Part shown: piece by piece, positions 7,266 through 13,523 of the stretch
Layout: every line of letters starts with the position of its first letter
Position numbering within the stretch: the stretch's first letter is position 1
Assembly (NCBI GenBank): GCA_020029625.1
Contig: JAIBJP010000026.1
Location: 1 to 14,875, forward strand
DNA length: 14,875 nucleotides
Reading direction: 5' to 3'
From: Actinomycetota bacterium
GTDB lineage: Bacteria; Actinomycetota; Thermoleophilia; Gaiellales; Gaiellaceae
Position numbers and translations under genes: made by a program
The notes under the pieces: generated by a model
What the model saw: the letters and a program-made list of their open reading frames with translations, nothing else
Told to the model about the DNA's origin: nothing
The model's database searches: none

Positions 7266-8582
7266 ATGGTGGAGACCTTCACTCCCGCCGTGTGCGGGAG
7301 CAGACGACGTCAGCGGCTCGCACTCGCAGGCTTCGCCGTCGGAGCGGTTGCCGCGTCCGCGCTCGTCGGCGCGGCACTCGGTGCGGTTGGGGCACTCCTG
7401 GGAACGCAGCTGGCCTTCCTCGTGGCCGCTCTCGCCTTGCTGGCGGCCGCGCGCGAAGCCGGCATCGTCCGCGTGCCGCTCCCGCAGCTGCGGCGTCAGG
7501 TCCCGGAGCGCTGGCGCTCCGAGCTCCCTCTTCCGGTCTGGAGCGTCGGCTACGGGATCGGGCTCGGACTCGGCTTCCTCACCTTTCAGCCCGTCGCGAC
7601 CTTCTGGGTCGCCTGCGCCGCCGCGGTCGCACTCGGGAAGCCGCTCGCGGCCGGCCTGTGCTTCGCCGCCTACGGTGCGGGGAGAGCGCTGATGGCGGCC
7701 TGGCCCCGCCACGGGCAGCCCGACCCGACCGCAGCTGTCGAGGGCCTCGCTCGCCGGCGGCGGTTTCTGCTGCTCGGGAATGTCGTCGCGCTCCTTGTCT
7801 GCGCCGGCCTCCTCGCCGCGGCGCCGACGGCGGGGGCGGCTATCCAGACCCAGGCCCTTGGTGCCGGTCTCGACCCAGCCGCGACGTGGAGCGTGGTCGG
7901 GCGGGCGCGTATGAACTCGGGAAGCTCGACCGTCCTCCTCGAGCCGCGAGACGGGACACCGATCGCAATCGCCGGCGCCGCCGCTCCTGCCGTCGACGGC
8001 GGCCTCCTCGCCTACGACGACGCGCAGGGAGTGAAGGTCATCAACTGGCGCACAGGAGAGCTCGTCGCGAGCGTCGGCGGGCAGGTGGCGAAGCCCGCCC
8101 TCGACTGGCCCTTACTCGCGTTTGTACGCACGGATTCGACCTACAAGCGGCTCGTGGTCGCCGACTTCACGGATCCGGCATCCCCGGTCGAGCGCGTGAT
8201 CGTTCGGATCTCCGCAGGGAATGACCTCGGACGCCCCTCGCTCGCTGCCGGCCGTATCGCTTGGCACAAGCTCACGGCGACCTCGTCGACGATCTTCGCG
8301 AAGCGGCTCGCGACCGGCCGGCGCTCGGTGATCGCGCGGAGCTCGGTCTTCGTGCTCGCCAACCCGTCCATCACCTCGACGCGCATCGTCTGGGTTAGGC
8401 AGAGCTCGCGTTCCAGCATCCTGCGCTTGCGGCGGTGGGCCAGTCCGGCGGTGAGAGGGATCTACCGCACCACCGGCAGCACTCGCCTCCTGTGGACGAC
8501 TGCGTTGACCGGCCGCACGGCCTACGTGACCCGCTGGTCGCTGAGGACGGGCGCCTCAACCCTCGTTCGAGTGAACTTCTAG
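7266..8582 (+). CDS. Five-helix membrane domain fused to an extracytoplasmic beta-propeller-like domain
   Basis: The 438-residue protein has about five membrane helices (near 18-42, 44-62, 88-110, 120-145 and 167-190) with Arg-rich loops (13-17, 76-84, 162-166) on one side, which places the C-terminal half outside the cytoplasm. The segment VGYGIGLGLGFLTFQPVATF and following helix recall the CcdA/DsbD/MauF membrane family, though the paired Cys of CcdA are not evident. Residues about 205-438 contain repeated blade-like units, each with a strand such as GGLLAYDD, WPLLAFVR, GRIAWHKL, TRIVWVRQ or GRTAYVTR followed by a turn and a second strand, as in TolB-type propellers; about five are visible. 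The heavy chain of methylamine dehydrogenase is a propeller, which makes this a candidate partner of the preceding gene. ATG at 7266 has GAGGA six bases upstream. Function is inferred from context only. Confidence 0.68.
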   Translation: MVETFTPAVCGSRRRQRLALAGFAVGAVAASALVGAALGAVGALLGTQLAFLVAALALLAAAREAGIVRVPLPQLRRQVPERWRSELPLPVWSVGYGIGLGLGFLTFQPVATFWVACAAAVALGKPLAAGLCFAAYGAGRALMAAWPRHGQPDPTAAVEGLARRRRFLLLGNVVALLVCAGLLAAAPTAGAAIQTQALGAGLDPAATWSVVGRARMNSGSSTVLLEPRDGTPIAIAGAAAPAVDGGLLAYDDAQGVKVINWRTGELVASVGGQVAKPALDWPLLAFVRTDSTYKRLVVADFTDPASPVERVIVRISAGNDLGRPSLAAGRIAWHKLTATSSTIFAKRLATGRRSVIARSSVFVLANPSITSTRIVWVRQSSRSSILRLRRWASPAVRGIYRTTGSTRLLWTTALTGRTAYVTRWSLRTGASTLVRVNF

Positions 8583-8603
8583 GGGTGCTACCCCTTTAGG
8601 GGG
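8581..8603 (+). terminator. Two mutually exclusive short hairpins after the propeller gene
   Basis: AGGGGT (8581-8586) can pair with ACCCCT (8590-8595) around a three-base loop, ending the stop codon region of the preceding gene. The same CCCCT (8591-8595) can instead pair with AGGGG (8598-8602). There is only TTTA rather than a T-run, so this may be a weak terminator or a switch between the upstream operon and the protease gene. Confidence 0.4.
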
Positions 8604-8615
8604 ACGTAGCTCCGT

Positions 8616-8623
8616 TTACCATC
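8616..8623 (+). promoter_or_regulatory. Possible -10 region ahead of the S8 protease gene
   Basis: TTTACCAT contains TACCAT, two changes from TATAAT, seven bases before a GTG at 8630. It could start a transcript near 8630, leaving a leader of about 60 bases to the TTG at 8690, or a leaderless GTG start. No -35 match is visible, so this is weak. Confidence 0.25.
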
Positions 8624-8689
8624 CGTACAGTGCGTTTCGAGGCGCCGAAAGGCGGCTCTGGGAGAGTGGTAACGGAGAGGAAGAGTATT

Positions 8690-9916
8690 TTGCGGCTGGT
8701 GAAATCTACGGTTCGCGTACTCCTGGCGGGGTCGCTCGCCGCTCTGACGCTTGCCGGCGTCGCGGGCGCTGGGACTGATCGCTCGCTGCCGAACCAGCCC
8801 GTCGTCGACGCGGATCCCTTCTTTTTGCACGCGGCGCCGCCGGTCAGCGGGGCGGGGCAGTGGAACACCAGGCTCATCCGCGCGCCCGAGGCCCATGCGA
8901 TCACCGGTGGAAGTCCCGAGGTCATCGTCGGGGTGATCGACACCGGGATCGACTACATGCATCCGGATTTGGTGGGACGCGTCTCCTTCGACGACAGCGT
9001 CTCATGCGTTGGCGGGCAGCGCGACCGCGACCCGGGCTCCTGGACGGACGACAACGGCCACGGGACGCACAACGCCGGCTTGATCGCCGCGGGCGCGAAC
9101 GGGCTCGGAATCGTCGGCGTCGCACCGAACGTGACCCTTGCCGCGATCAAGGTGACGGACGCCTCTGGGCTGACCACGCCCGAGGCCGTCGAGTGCGCGT
9201 TCAAATGGGTCGCCGCGCGGAAGATCGATGTCGTGAACAACAGCTACTCGATCGACGTCGGCTCCGTCGTCGCGAACCCGGACAACCCCCTGGACCTCTT
9301 CTGCCGCTCGAATCCCGAGCAGGCGCGGGCGTGGCAGGACATCGCCGATGCCGTGCAGCACGCGATGAAGAAGGGCGTCACCTTCATCGCCTCGGCCGGC
9401 AACTCGAACGCCAACATCCCGGCTGCGGCCGGTGAGGACTGCGCGAGGCTCCCGAGCGGGATCCCCGGCGTCATCACGGTCGGCTCGACGGGGACGGCCA
9501 ACGAGAAGTCCGTGTTCTCGAACTATGGAGCCGGCTTCGTCGACATCGCGGCCCCGGGCGGAAATGTGCCCCCAGCGCCCCCGGCAGGCTTCGTGCTCTC
9601 GACTTGGCCGGTGGCTTGCGCGACCTGCCCGGAGGACCCAGGCGACGGGCCGCCGGCTTACTACCGGTTCATGGCGGGGAGTTCCTCCTCGGCCGCGGAA
9701 GTGAGCGGCGTCGCAGCACTCGTTGTCAGCCGCTACGGCAGCTCGAAGAGCCCGGGCGACGGCAAGATGAGTCCGGACCAGGTCGCGGAGATCCTGCGCT
9801 CGAGCGCCCATCCGCTTAGCTGCCCCGCGGCTCCGACGGCTTGCACCGGGCCCGCCGGCGCGAACTCGTTCTTCGGCAGCGGCCTCGTGGACGCTTTCGC
9901 AGCGATCACGGGCTAG
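8690..9916 (+). CDS. Secreted subtilisin-like serine protease (S8 family), no visible I9 propeptide
   Basis: Numbered from TTG 8690 (408 residues), the catalytic triad is Asp 84 (GVIDTGIDYMHPDL), His 124 (DNGHGTHNAG) and Ser 332 in GSSSSAAEVSG, with the oxyanion Asn 238 in IASAGNSN. The serine motif is unusual: most subtilases read GTSMAAPHVAG. A signal peptide spans about residues 1-27 (MRLVKSTVRV, then a Leu/Ala core ending AGVAGAG). Only about 45 residues separate it from the catalytic domain, and QWNTRLIRAPEAHAITG already resembles the start of a mature subtilase domain, so the usual I9 chaperone is missing. Eight Cys follow the signal, allowing up to four disulfides. TTG 8690 is preferred because GGAGAGG lies nine bases upstream and it gives a compact signal peptide; GTG at 8630, 8666 or 8699 are alternatives. 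It probably has its own promoter. Confidence 0.9.
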   Translation: MRLVKSTVRVLLAGSLAALTLAGVAGAGTDRSLPNQPVVDADPFFLHAAPPVSGAGQWNTRLIRAPEAHAITGGSPEVIVGVIDTGIDYMHPDLVGRVSFDDSVSCVGGQRDRDPGSWTDDNGHGTHNAGLIAAGANGLGIVGVAPNVTLAAIKVTDASGLTTPEAVECAFKWVAARKIDVVNNSYSIDVGSVVANPDNPLDLFCRSNPEQARAWQDIADAVQHAMKKGVTFIASAGNSNANIPAAAGEDCARLPSGIPGVITVGSTGTANEKSVFSNYGAGFVDIAAPGGNVPPAPPAGFVLSTWPVACATCPEDPGDGPPAYYRFMAGSSSSAAEVSGVAALVVSRYGSSKSPGDGKMSPDQVAEILRSSAHPLSCPAAPTACTGPAGANSFFGSGLVDAFAAITG

Positions 9917-9932
9917 AACGACCGCCCAACGT

Positions 9933-9938
9933 TATCCT
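9933..9938 (+). promoter_or_regulatory. TATCCT, candidate -10 of a leaderless promoter for the MOSC gene
   Basis: TATCCT ends six bases before the ATG at 9945, and no Shine-Dalgarno sequence precedes that ATG. This distance puts the expected transcription start at the start codon. The same hexamer sits seven bases before the ATG at 13184. Confidence 0.4.
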
Positions 9939-9944
9939 CGGGCC

Positions 9945-10358
9945 ATGGCCGAGCTCGTCGGGATCTGGCGTTCGCCGAAGCGGAGGGAGCCGATGGAGCC
10001 GCTGGAATCCGCCCGCGTCTTCGAGAACGAGGGTGTCGAGGGCTGTGCTCACCGACGCGGTGGAAAGCGAAACGTCCTCTTCGTCGCCGTCGAGGATCTC
10101 GGGGCTCTCGGCCTCGAGCCGGGGGCCGTGAAGGAGAACTTCACCGTTCGCGGCGCCGAGGTGATGAAGTGGCCCCTCGGGCAGCGGCTGGCGATTGGCG
10201 ACGCCGAGTTCGAGGTCTCGATGATCTGCGATCCCTGTGAGCTGATGGAGGAGGTCCGGCCGGGCCTCCAGGCCGAGATCGACGGCCGGCGGGGCATGCT
10301 GGCCCGGGTTCTGAAGAGCGGTCAGGTCGCTGTAGGCGACGAGCTGCAACTCCTCTAA
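9945..10358 (+). CDS. MOSC-domain protein (molybdenum cofactor sulfurase C-terminal-like)
   Basis: The 137-residue protein is a stand-alone MOSC domain: GVEGCAHRRGGKRNVLFV (30-47), a middle GLEPGAVKENFTVRG segment (56-70), LGQRLAIGDAEFEV (78-91), Cys 95 and Cys 98 in ICDPCELM, and the closing GRRGMLARVLKSGQVAVGDEL (114-134). MOSC proteins bind or transfer sulfur or act with molybdenum-cofactor enzymes; the conserved Cys around 95 is the expected sulfur carrier. Family members usually have an Asp in the GxEGDxH position; here it is Cys 34, as in one subgroup I recall. The ATG at 9945 gives the normal N terminus. The stop overlaps the stop of pntB, which is transcribed towards it, so the two genes meet tail to tail without a terminator between them. 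The DUF6457-like gene beyond pnt may belong to the same cofactor theme. Confidence 0.85.
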   Translation: MAELVGIWRSPKRREPMEPLESARVFENEGVEGCAHRRGGKRNVLFVAVEDLGALGLEPGAVKENFTVRGAEVMKWPLGQRLAIGDAEFEVSMICDPCELMEEVRPGLQAEIDGRRGMLARVLKSGQVAVGDELQLL

Positions 10359-11764
10359 GCCGCTTTGACCCCAGCAACGAGCTTCTCGACGGAGGACTTC
10401 GCGTCGCCGAAGAGCATGGCCGTCTTCGGGTTGTAGTAGAGATCGTTGTCGATCCCGGCGAAGCCGGGGCTCATGCTCCGCTTGAGCACGACGACGTTCG
10501 CGGCCTCGTCCACGTTGAGGATCGGCATGCCGTAGATCGGGCTCTCGGGCGCGCTGCGCGCGGCGGGGTTCGTCACGTCGTTGGCGCCGATCACGAGCGC
10601 GACGTCCGTGCGCGGGAACTCGGGGTTGATGTCCTCCATGTCGAACAGTTGCGGATACGGGACGTTCGCCTCCGCGAGCAGGACGTTCATGTGGCCCGGC
10701 ATGCGTCCTGCGACCGGGTGGATGGCGTACTTGACGTCGACGCCGCGCTTCTCCAGCAGGTCGGCGAGTTCCCGCACGGCATGCTGGGCCTGCGCGACCG
10801 CCAGCCCGTAGCCGGGCACGATCACCACGCGGTTGGCGTAGGCGAGCATGACGGCTGCGTCCTCCGCCGTGATCTCCCGGTAGGACTTGCCGTCAGTGCT
10901 CGCCGCCAGGGCGGCTCCGCCCGCGGGCGCCGCGCCGAAAGCGCCGAAGAGGACGTTCGCGAGCGAACGATTCATCGCTCGCCCCATGAGGATGGTCAGC
11001 AGCGTTCCCGAGGCGCCGACCAGGGTGCCTCCGATGATCAGCGCGGTGTTCTCGAGCACGAAGCCGGTCGAGGCGGCGGCGAGACCGGTGAACGCGTTCA
11101 GCAGGGAGATGACGACGGGCATATCCGCCCCGCCGATGGGGAGGACGAGGAGCATTCCGAACAGGAGGGCGCCGACGAGGAGCAGCACCATCCACACGCC
11201 GTTTTCCGTCGCACCTGCCAAGGCGCCGCAGGCCACGATGGCGGCGAAAAGCGCTGCGTTGGCGGCCTGCTGCCCCGCAAACACGATCGGGCGGCCGGGT
11301 AAGAGCTCCTGGAGCTTCGCGAACGCCACGAGGCTGCCGGCGAAGGAGACGGAGCCGATCAGCGCGGAGAAGAGCATCGCCCCGATGTCATCACCCGCTA
11401 GATGGCCGCTCGCAGGCGCCAGACGATGAAACTCGGAGGTGGCCACGAGCGCAGCCGCCCCACCGCCGACGCCGTTGAAGAGCGCCACCATCTGTGGGAT
11501 GGCCGTCATCTTGACGAGGCGGGCCGAGGCGACTCCGACAACGGTGCCCACCGCCGTCCCCGCTGCGATCAGCCAATACTTGTCGATGTCCCGGTCGAGG
11601 AGCGTGAAGACGATGGCGATGGTCATGCCGATCGCAGCGATCACGTTCCCGGAACGGGCCGTGGGCGGAGCGCTCAGGCGGCGAATCCCGACGATCAGGA
11701 GGACGGCCGCGACGAGATAGGTGAAGTTGATCGCCGTCTGCGACAGCGCGAGAGGAGTCGTCAT
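10355..11764 (-). CDS. pntB: Proton-translocating NAD(P) transhydrogenase, beta subunit
   Basis: The 469-residue protein catalyses, with PntAA and PntAB, hydride transfer between NADH and NADP+ driven by proton entry, supplying NADPH. Residues 1-280 are the membrane domain II with about eight or nine helices and the hallmark LVKMTAIPQMVALFNGVGGG (83-102) and the conserved GGADMPVVISLLNAFTG (211-227). Residues 305-469 are the NADP(H)-binding domain III: VIVPGYGLAVAQAQH (314-328), HPVAGRMPGHMNVLLAEANV (349-368), GANDVTNP (393-400) and VVLKRSMSPGFAGIDNDLYY (425-444). All key segments are present and the length is normal. It starts at ATG 11764, which overlaps the stop of pntAB (ATGA). Its TAG stop shares bases with the stop of the convergent MOSC gene. 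Confidence 0.96.
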   Translation of the reverse strand: MTTPLALSQTAINFTYLVAAVLLIVGIRRLSAPPTARSGNVIAAIGMTIAIVFTLLDRDIDKYWLIAAGTAVGTVVGVASARLVKMTAIPQMVALFNGVGGGAAALVATSEFHRLAPASGHLAGDDIGAMLFSALIGSVSFAGSLVAFAKLQELLPGRPIVFAGQQAANAALFAAIVACGALAGATENGVWMVLLLVGALLFGMLLVLPIGGADMPVVISLLNAFTGLAAASTGFVLENTALIIGGTLVGASGTLLTILMGRAMNRSLANVLFGAFGAAPAGGAALAASTDGKSYREITAEDAAVMLAYANRVVIVPGYGLAVAQAQHAVRELADLLEKRGVDVKYAIHPVAGRMPGHMNVLLAEANVPYPQLFDMEDINPEFPRTDVALVIGANDVTNPAARSAPESPIYGMPILNVDEAANVVVLKRSMSPGFAGIDNDLYYNPKTAMLFGDAKSSVEKLVAGVKAA

Positions 11765-12036
11765 CTCCGCTTGAACATCTCGAGCATGCGGTCGGTGACG
11801 AGAAAGCCGCCGACGACGTTGACTGTGGCGAAGACGACGGCGATGAACGCGAGCACCTGCTCGAGCGTCGAGTCGGCAGACCCGGCCACGAGCATGGCCC
11901 CGACAAGGACGATCCCGTGGATTGCGTTCGTGCCCGACATCAGCGGGGTGTGCAACATCGCCGGGACCTTGGAGATGATCTCGAAGCCGATGAACACGGC
12001 GAGGACGAAGATGGTGATGCTGTTGAGGAGGCTCAA
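11761..12036 (-). CDS. pntAB: NAD(P) transhydrogenase, alpha subunit part 2 (membrane)
   Basis: This 91-residue membrane subunit corresponds to the membrane C-terminal part of the single-chain E. coli PntA. It has three helices (about 5-23, 36-54 and 59-80) and the family signature VPAMLHTPLMSGTNAIHGIV (24-43). The start is taken as TTG 12036, giving MSLLNSITIF; it overlaps the pntAA stop (TTGA) and has AAGGAG 11 bases upstream on the coding strand. A start at 12081 would add 15 residues (PRRPGAEGARGR-like) that do not resemble the family and overlap pntAA. Split alpha subunits encoded by three consecutive genes are known in Rhodospirillum rubrum and are common in actinobacteria. Confidence 0.93.
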   Translation of the reverse strand: MSLLNSITIFVLAVFIGFEIISKVPAMLHTPLMSGTNAIHGIVLVGAMLVAGSADSTLEQVLAFIAVVFATVNVVGGFLVTDRMLEMFKRR

Positions 12037-13139
12037 ACGGCCACGGGCTCCTTCAGCACCCGGCCGTCGTGGGTGACACACGCCTCGCGCGTGATCTCGT
12101 CGTCGAAGTCGAGCGTCAGCCGGGCGTCGTCGATCAGGTGGTCGAGAAAGGTGTAGACGTTGCGCGAGTACATCTGGCTCGCGTGGATCGGCATGGTGGC
12201 GGCCAGGTTCGTCTCGCCGACGATGGTGACGCCGTCCTTGACCACTGTCTGGCCGGGCTCGGTCGGCTCGGCGTTTCCGCCCGCCTCGGCCGCCACGTCG
12301 ACGACGACCGAGCCGTGGCGCATCGCACGGACGGCCTCCGCGGTAACGAGCAGGGGTGCCGGCCTGCCGGGGATCAGCGCGGTCGTGATGACCGCGTCCG
12401 ACTCCGCCACGTGACGGGCGATCAGCTCCTGCTCCCGCTCGTGCTGGTCCTCGGCGAGCGCCACCGCATAGCCGCCCACGCCCTCGGCACCTTCGACGTC
12501 GAGCTCCAGGAAGGTGGCCCCGAGGCTCTCGACCTGCTCCTTGACGACCGGGCGGACGTCGAACGCGAAGACGAGTGCGCCCAGTCGGCGCGCCGTGGCG
12601 ATGGCCTGGAGACCGGCGACGCCTGCCCCGAGGACGAGCACTCGGGCGGGCGCGATCGTCCCGGCGGCCGTCGTCAGCATCGGGAAGAACTTGCCCAGGT
12701 GCGAAGCGGCAAGCACGACCGCCTTGTAGCCCGCGACCGTGCTCTGCGAGGAGAGCGCGTCCATCGACTGCGCGCGCGTGATGCGCGGGATCGAGTCCAT
12801 CGAGAACGCAGTGACGCGCTTCTTCGCCAGCGCACCCACGAGCTCGGGGCTCGTCAGCGGCTGGAGGAGGGCGACGAGAGCCTGTCCCTCTCGAAGGCGC
12901 CCGATCTCCTGCTCGGATGGACTCTGGACCTTGGCGACGAGGTCGGCTTCGCTGTAGACATCTCCCACGATTGCTGCCCCGGCTCCCTCGTAGGCCGAGT
13001 CGAGTGCGGCTGCCTCGTCGCCCGCCCCCTGTTCGACGAGGACGTCGACGTTGGCCTCGGCGAGCCGGCGAACCGAGTCCGGAATGAGGGCTACGCGCCG
13101 CTCGCCGGGGGCCGACTCTTTGGGAACGCCCACCTTCAT
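12033..13139 (-). CDS. pntAA: NAD(P) transhydrogenase, alpha subunit part 1 (soluble, NAD-binding)
   Basis: The 368-residue soluble domain I binds NAD(H). It opens with MKVGVPKESAPGERRVAL, shared with alanine dehydrogenase, and carries the conserved loop PRITRAQSMDALSSQSTVAG, whose Arg 119, Gln 124 and Asp 127 have the spacing of the Arg-Gln-Asp loop of R. rubrum domain I. That loop, rather than the alanine dehydrogenase active site, favours transhydrogenase. The Rossmann fold shows VLVLGAGVAGLQAIATARRL (167-186) with Asp 194 at the end of the second strand for the NAD ribose, and VVDVAAEAGGNAE (279-291) follows. ATG 13139 fits the family N terminus. It is the first gene of pntAA-pntAB-pntB; TACACT ends nine bases before the ATG on the coding strand and could be its -10 element. 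Confidence 0.95.
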   Translation of the reverse strand: MKVGVPKESAPGERRVALIPDSVRRLAEANVDVLVEQGAGDEAAALDSAYEGAGAAIVGDVYSEADLVAKVQSPSEQEIGRLREGQALVALLQPLTSPELVGALAKKRVTAFSMDSIPRITRAQSMDALSSQSTVAGYKAVVLAASHLGKFFPMLTTAAGTIAPARVLVLGAGVAGLQAIATARRLGALVFAFDVRPVVKEQVESLGATFLELDVEGAEGVGGYAVALAEDQHEREQELIARHVAESDAVITTALIPGRPAPLLVTAEAVRAMRHGSVVVDVAAEAGGNAEPTEPGQTVVKDGVTIVGETNLAATMPIHASQMYSRNVYTFLDHLIDDARLTLDFDDEITREACVTHDGRVLKEPVAV

Positions 13140-13148
13140 GCCGAGCGG

Positions 13149-13154
13149 AGTGTA
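13149..13154 (-). promoter_or_regulatory. TACACT, candidate -10 element for the pnt operon
   Basis: Read on the minus strand this hexamer lies nine bases before the pntAA ATG, too close for a leader with a ribosome site, and no purine-rich ribosome site is present. It suggests a leaderless or nearly leaderless transcript. No -35 match is clear. Confidence 0.35.
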
Positions 13155-13170
13155 CGGGCCGTAGCTGACC

Positions 13171-13176
13171 TATCCT
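13171..13176 (+). promoter_or_regulatory. TATCCT, candidate -10 of a leaderless promoter for the DUF6457-like gene
   Basis: TATCCT ends seven bases before ATG 13184 without any Shine-Dalgarno sequence, the same arrangement as ahead of the MOSC gene. With the opposite pnt signal only about 16 bases away, the two divergent promoters would share their polymerase footprints. Confidence 0.4.
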
Positions 13177-13183
13177 GCTCGCG

Positions 13184-13426
13184 ATGGACGAGTGGTTGTC
13201 AGACGCGCGCGACCGGCTCGCCGCCGCCGCCGGTCAGGACCCGGACGGCCTCCAGCTCTCCCAGGACGAGGTGGACGAGCTGCTCGAGCTCGCCAGGATC
13301 GCGGCGCACGAAAGCGGCGAGAGGATCAACGCGCCGCTTCTCTGCTACCTGATCGGCCTGGTGCACGCTCGCCGCGGAGGCGAGCTGGCCGATCTCGTGG
13401 ACGCTGCGGTCGGCAAGCCCACCTAG
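13184..13426 (+). CDS. Small DUF6457-like protein
   Basis: An 80-residue acidic, helical protein: MDEWLSDARDRL, then an acidic LSQDEVDELLELARIAAHES segment (25-44) and APLLCYLIGLVHAR (50-63). The N-terminal Trp-Leu, the LLELAR-x-AAH core and the hydrophobic helix after an Asn/Pro-Ala-Pro turn match DUF6457 proteins, which in actinobacteria I recall near molybdenum-cofactor genes. No catalytic residues are apparent, so an adaptor or small binding protein is likely. It is divergent from pntAA and lies 97 bases before the GAF-EAL gene in the same direction. The MOSC gene on the far side of pnt is the only other cofactor-related gene in view. I am fairly sure that it is a real gene, less sure of the family. 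Confidence 0.7.
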   Translation: MDEWLSDARDRLAAAAGQDPDGLQLSQDEVDELLELARIAAHESGERINAPLLCYLIGLVHARRGGELADLVDAAVGKPT

Positions 13427-13461
13427 TAGGAGTAGGCATCCCTCGAACGGGTGATCCGCCC

Positions 13462-13486
13462 GGAAACGCGCAAGTTTTCGCGTTCC
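13462..13486 (+). promoter_or_regulatory. Hairpin in the leader of the GAF-EAL gene
   Basis: GGAAACGCG (13462-13470) can pair with CGCGTTCC (13479-13486), with one bulged A, around the loop CAAGTTTT. It lies about 40 bases before the start. No T-run follows, so it is not a standard terminator; an operator or RNA structure is possible. Confidence 0.35.
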
Positions 13487-13523
13487 CTGCGCTCCTCTGC
13501 TGCACGAACACGGAGGGAGCGAT

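Noticed and set aside
12037..12081. Longer pntAB starting at 12081
   Set aside because: The extra 15 residues are Arg/Gly-rich, overlap pntAA and do not fit the membrane subunit; TTG 12036 overlaps the pntAA stop and has AAGGAG upstream.
12069..13352. A 427-codon plus-strand frame opposite pntAA
   Set aside because: It is antisense to a clear transhydrogenase gene, reads as Arg/Asp/His-rich low-quality protein, and GC-rich codons naturally keep the opposite frame open.
13427..13523. Cyclic-di-GMP riboswitch before the GAF-EAL gene
   Set aside because: A hairpin exists, but I could not find the conserved tetraloop and receptor bases of the GEMM class.
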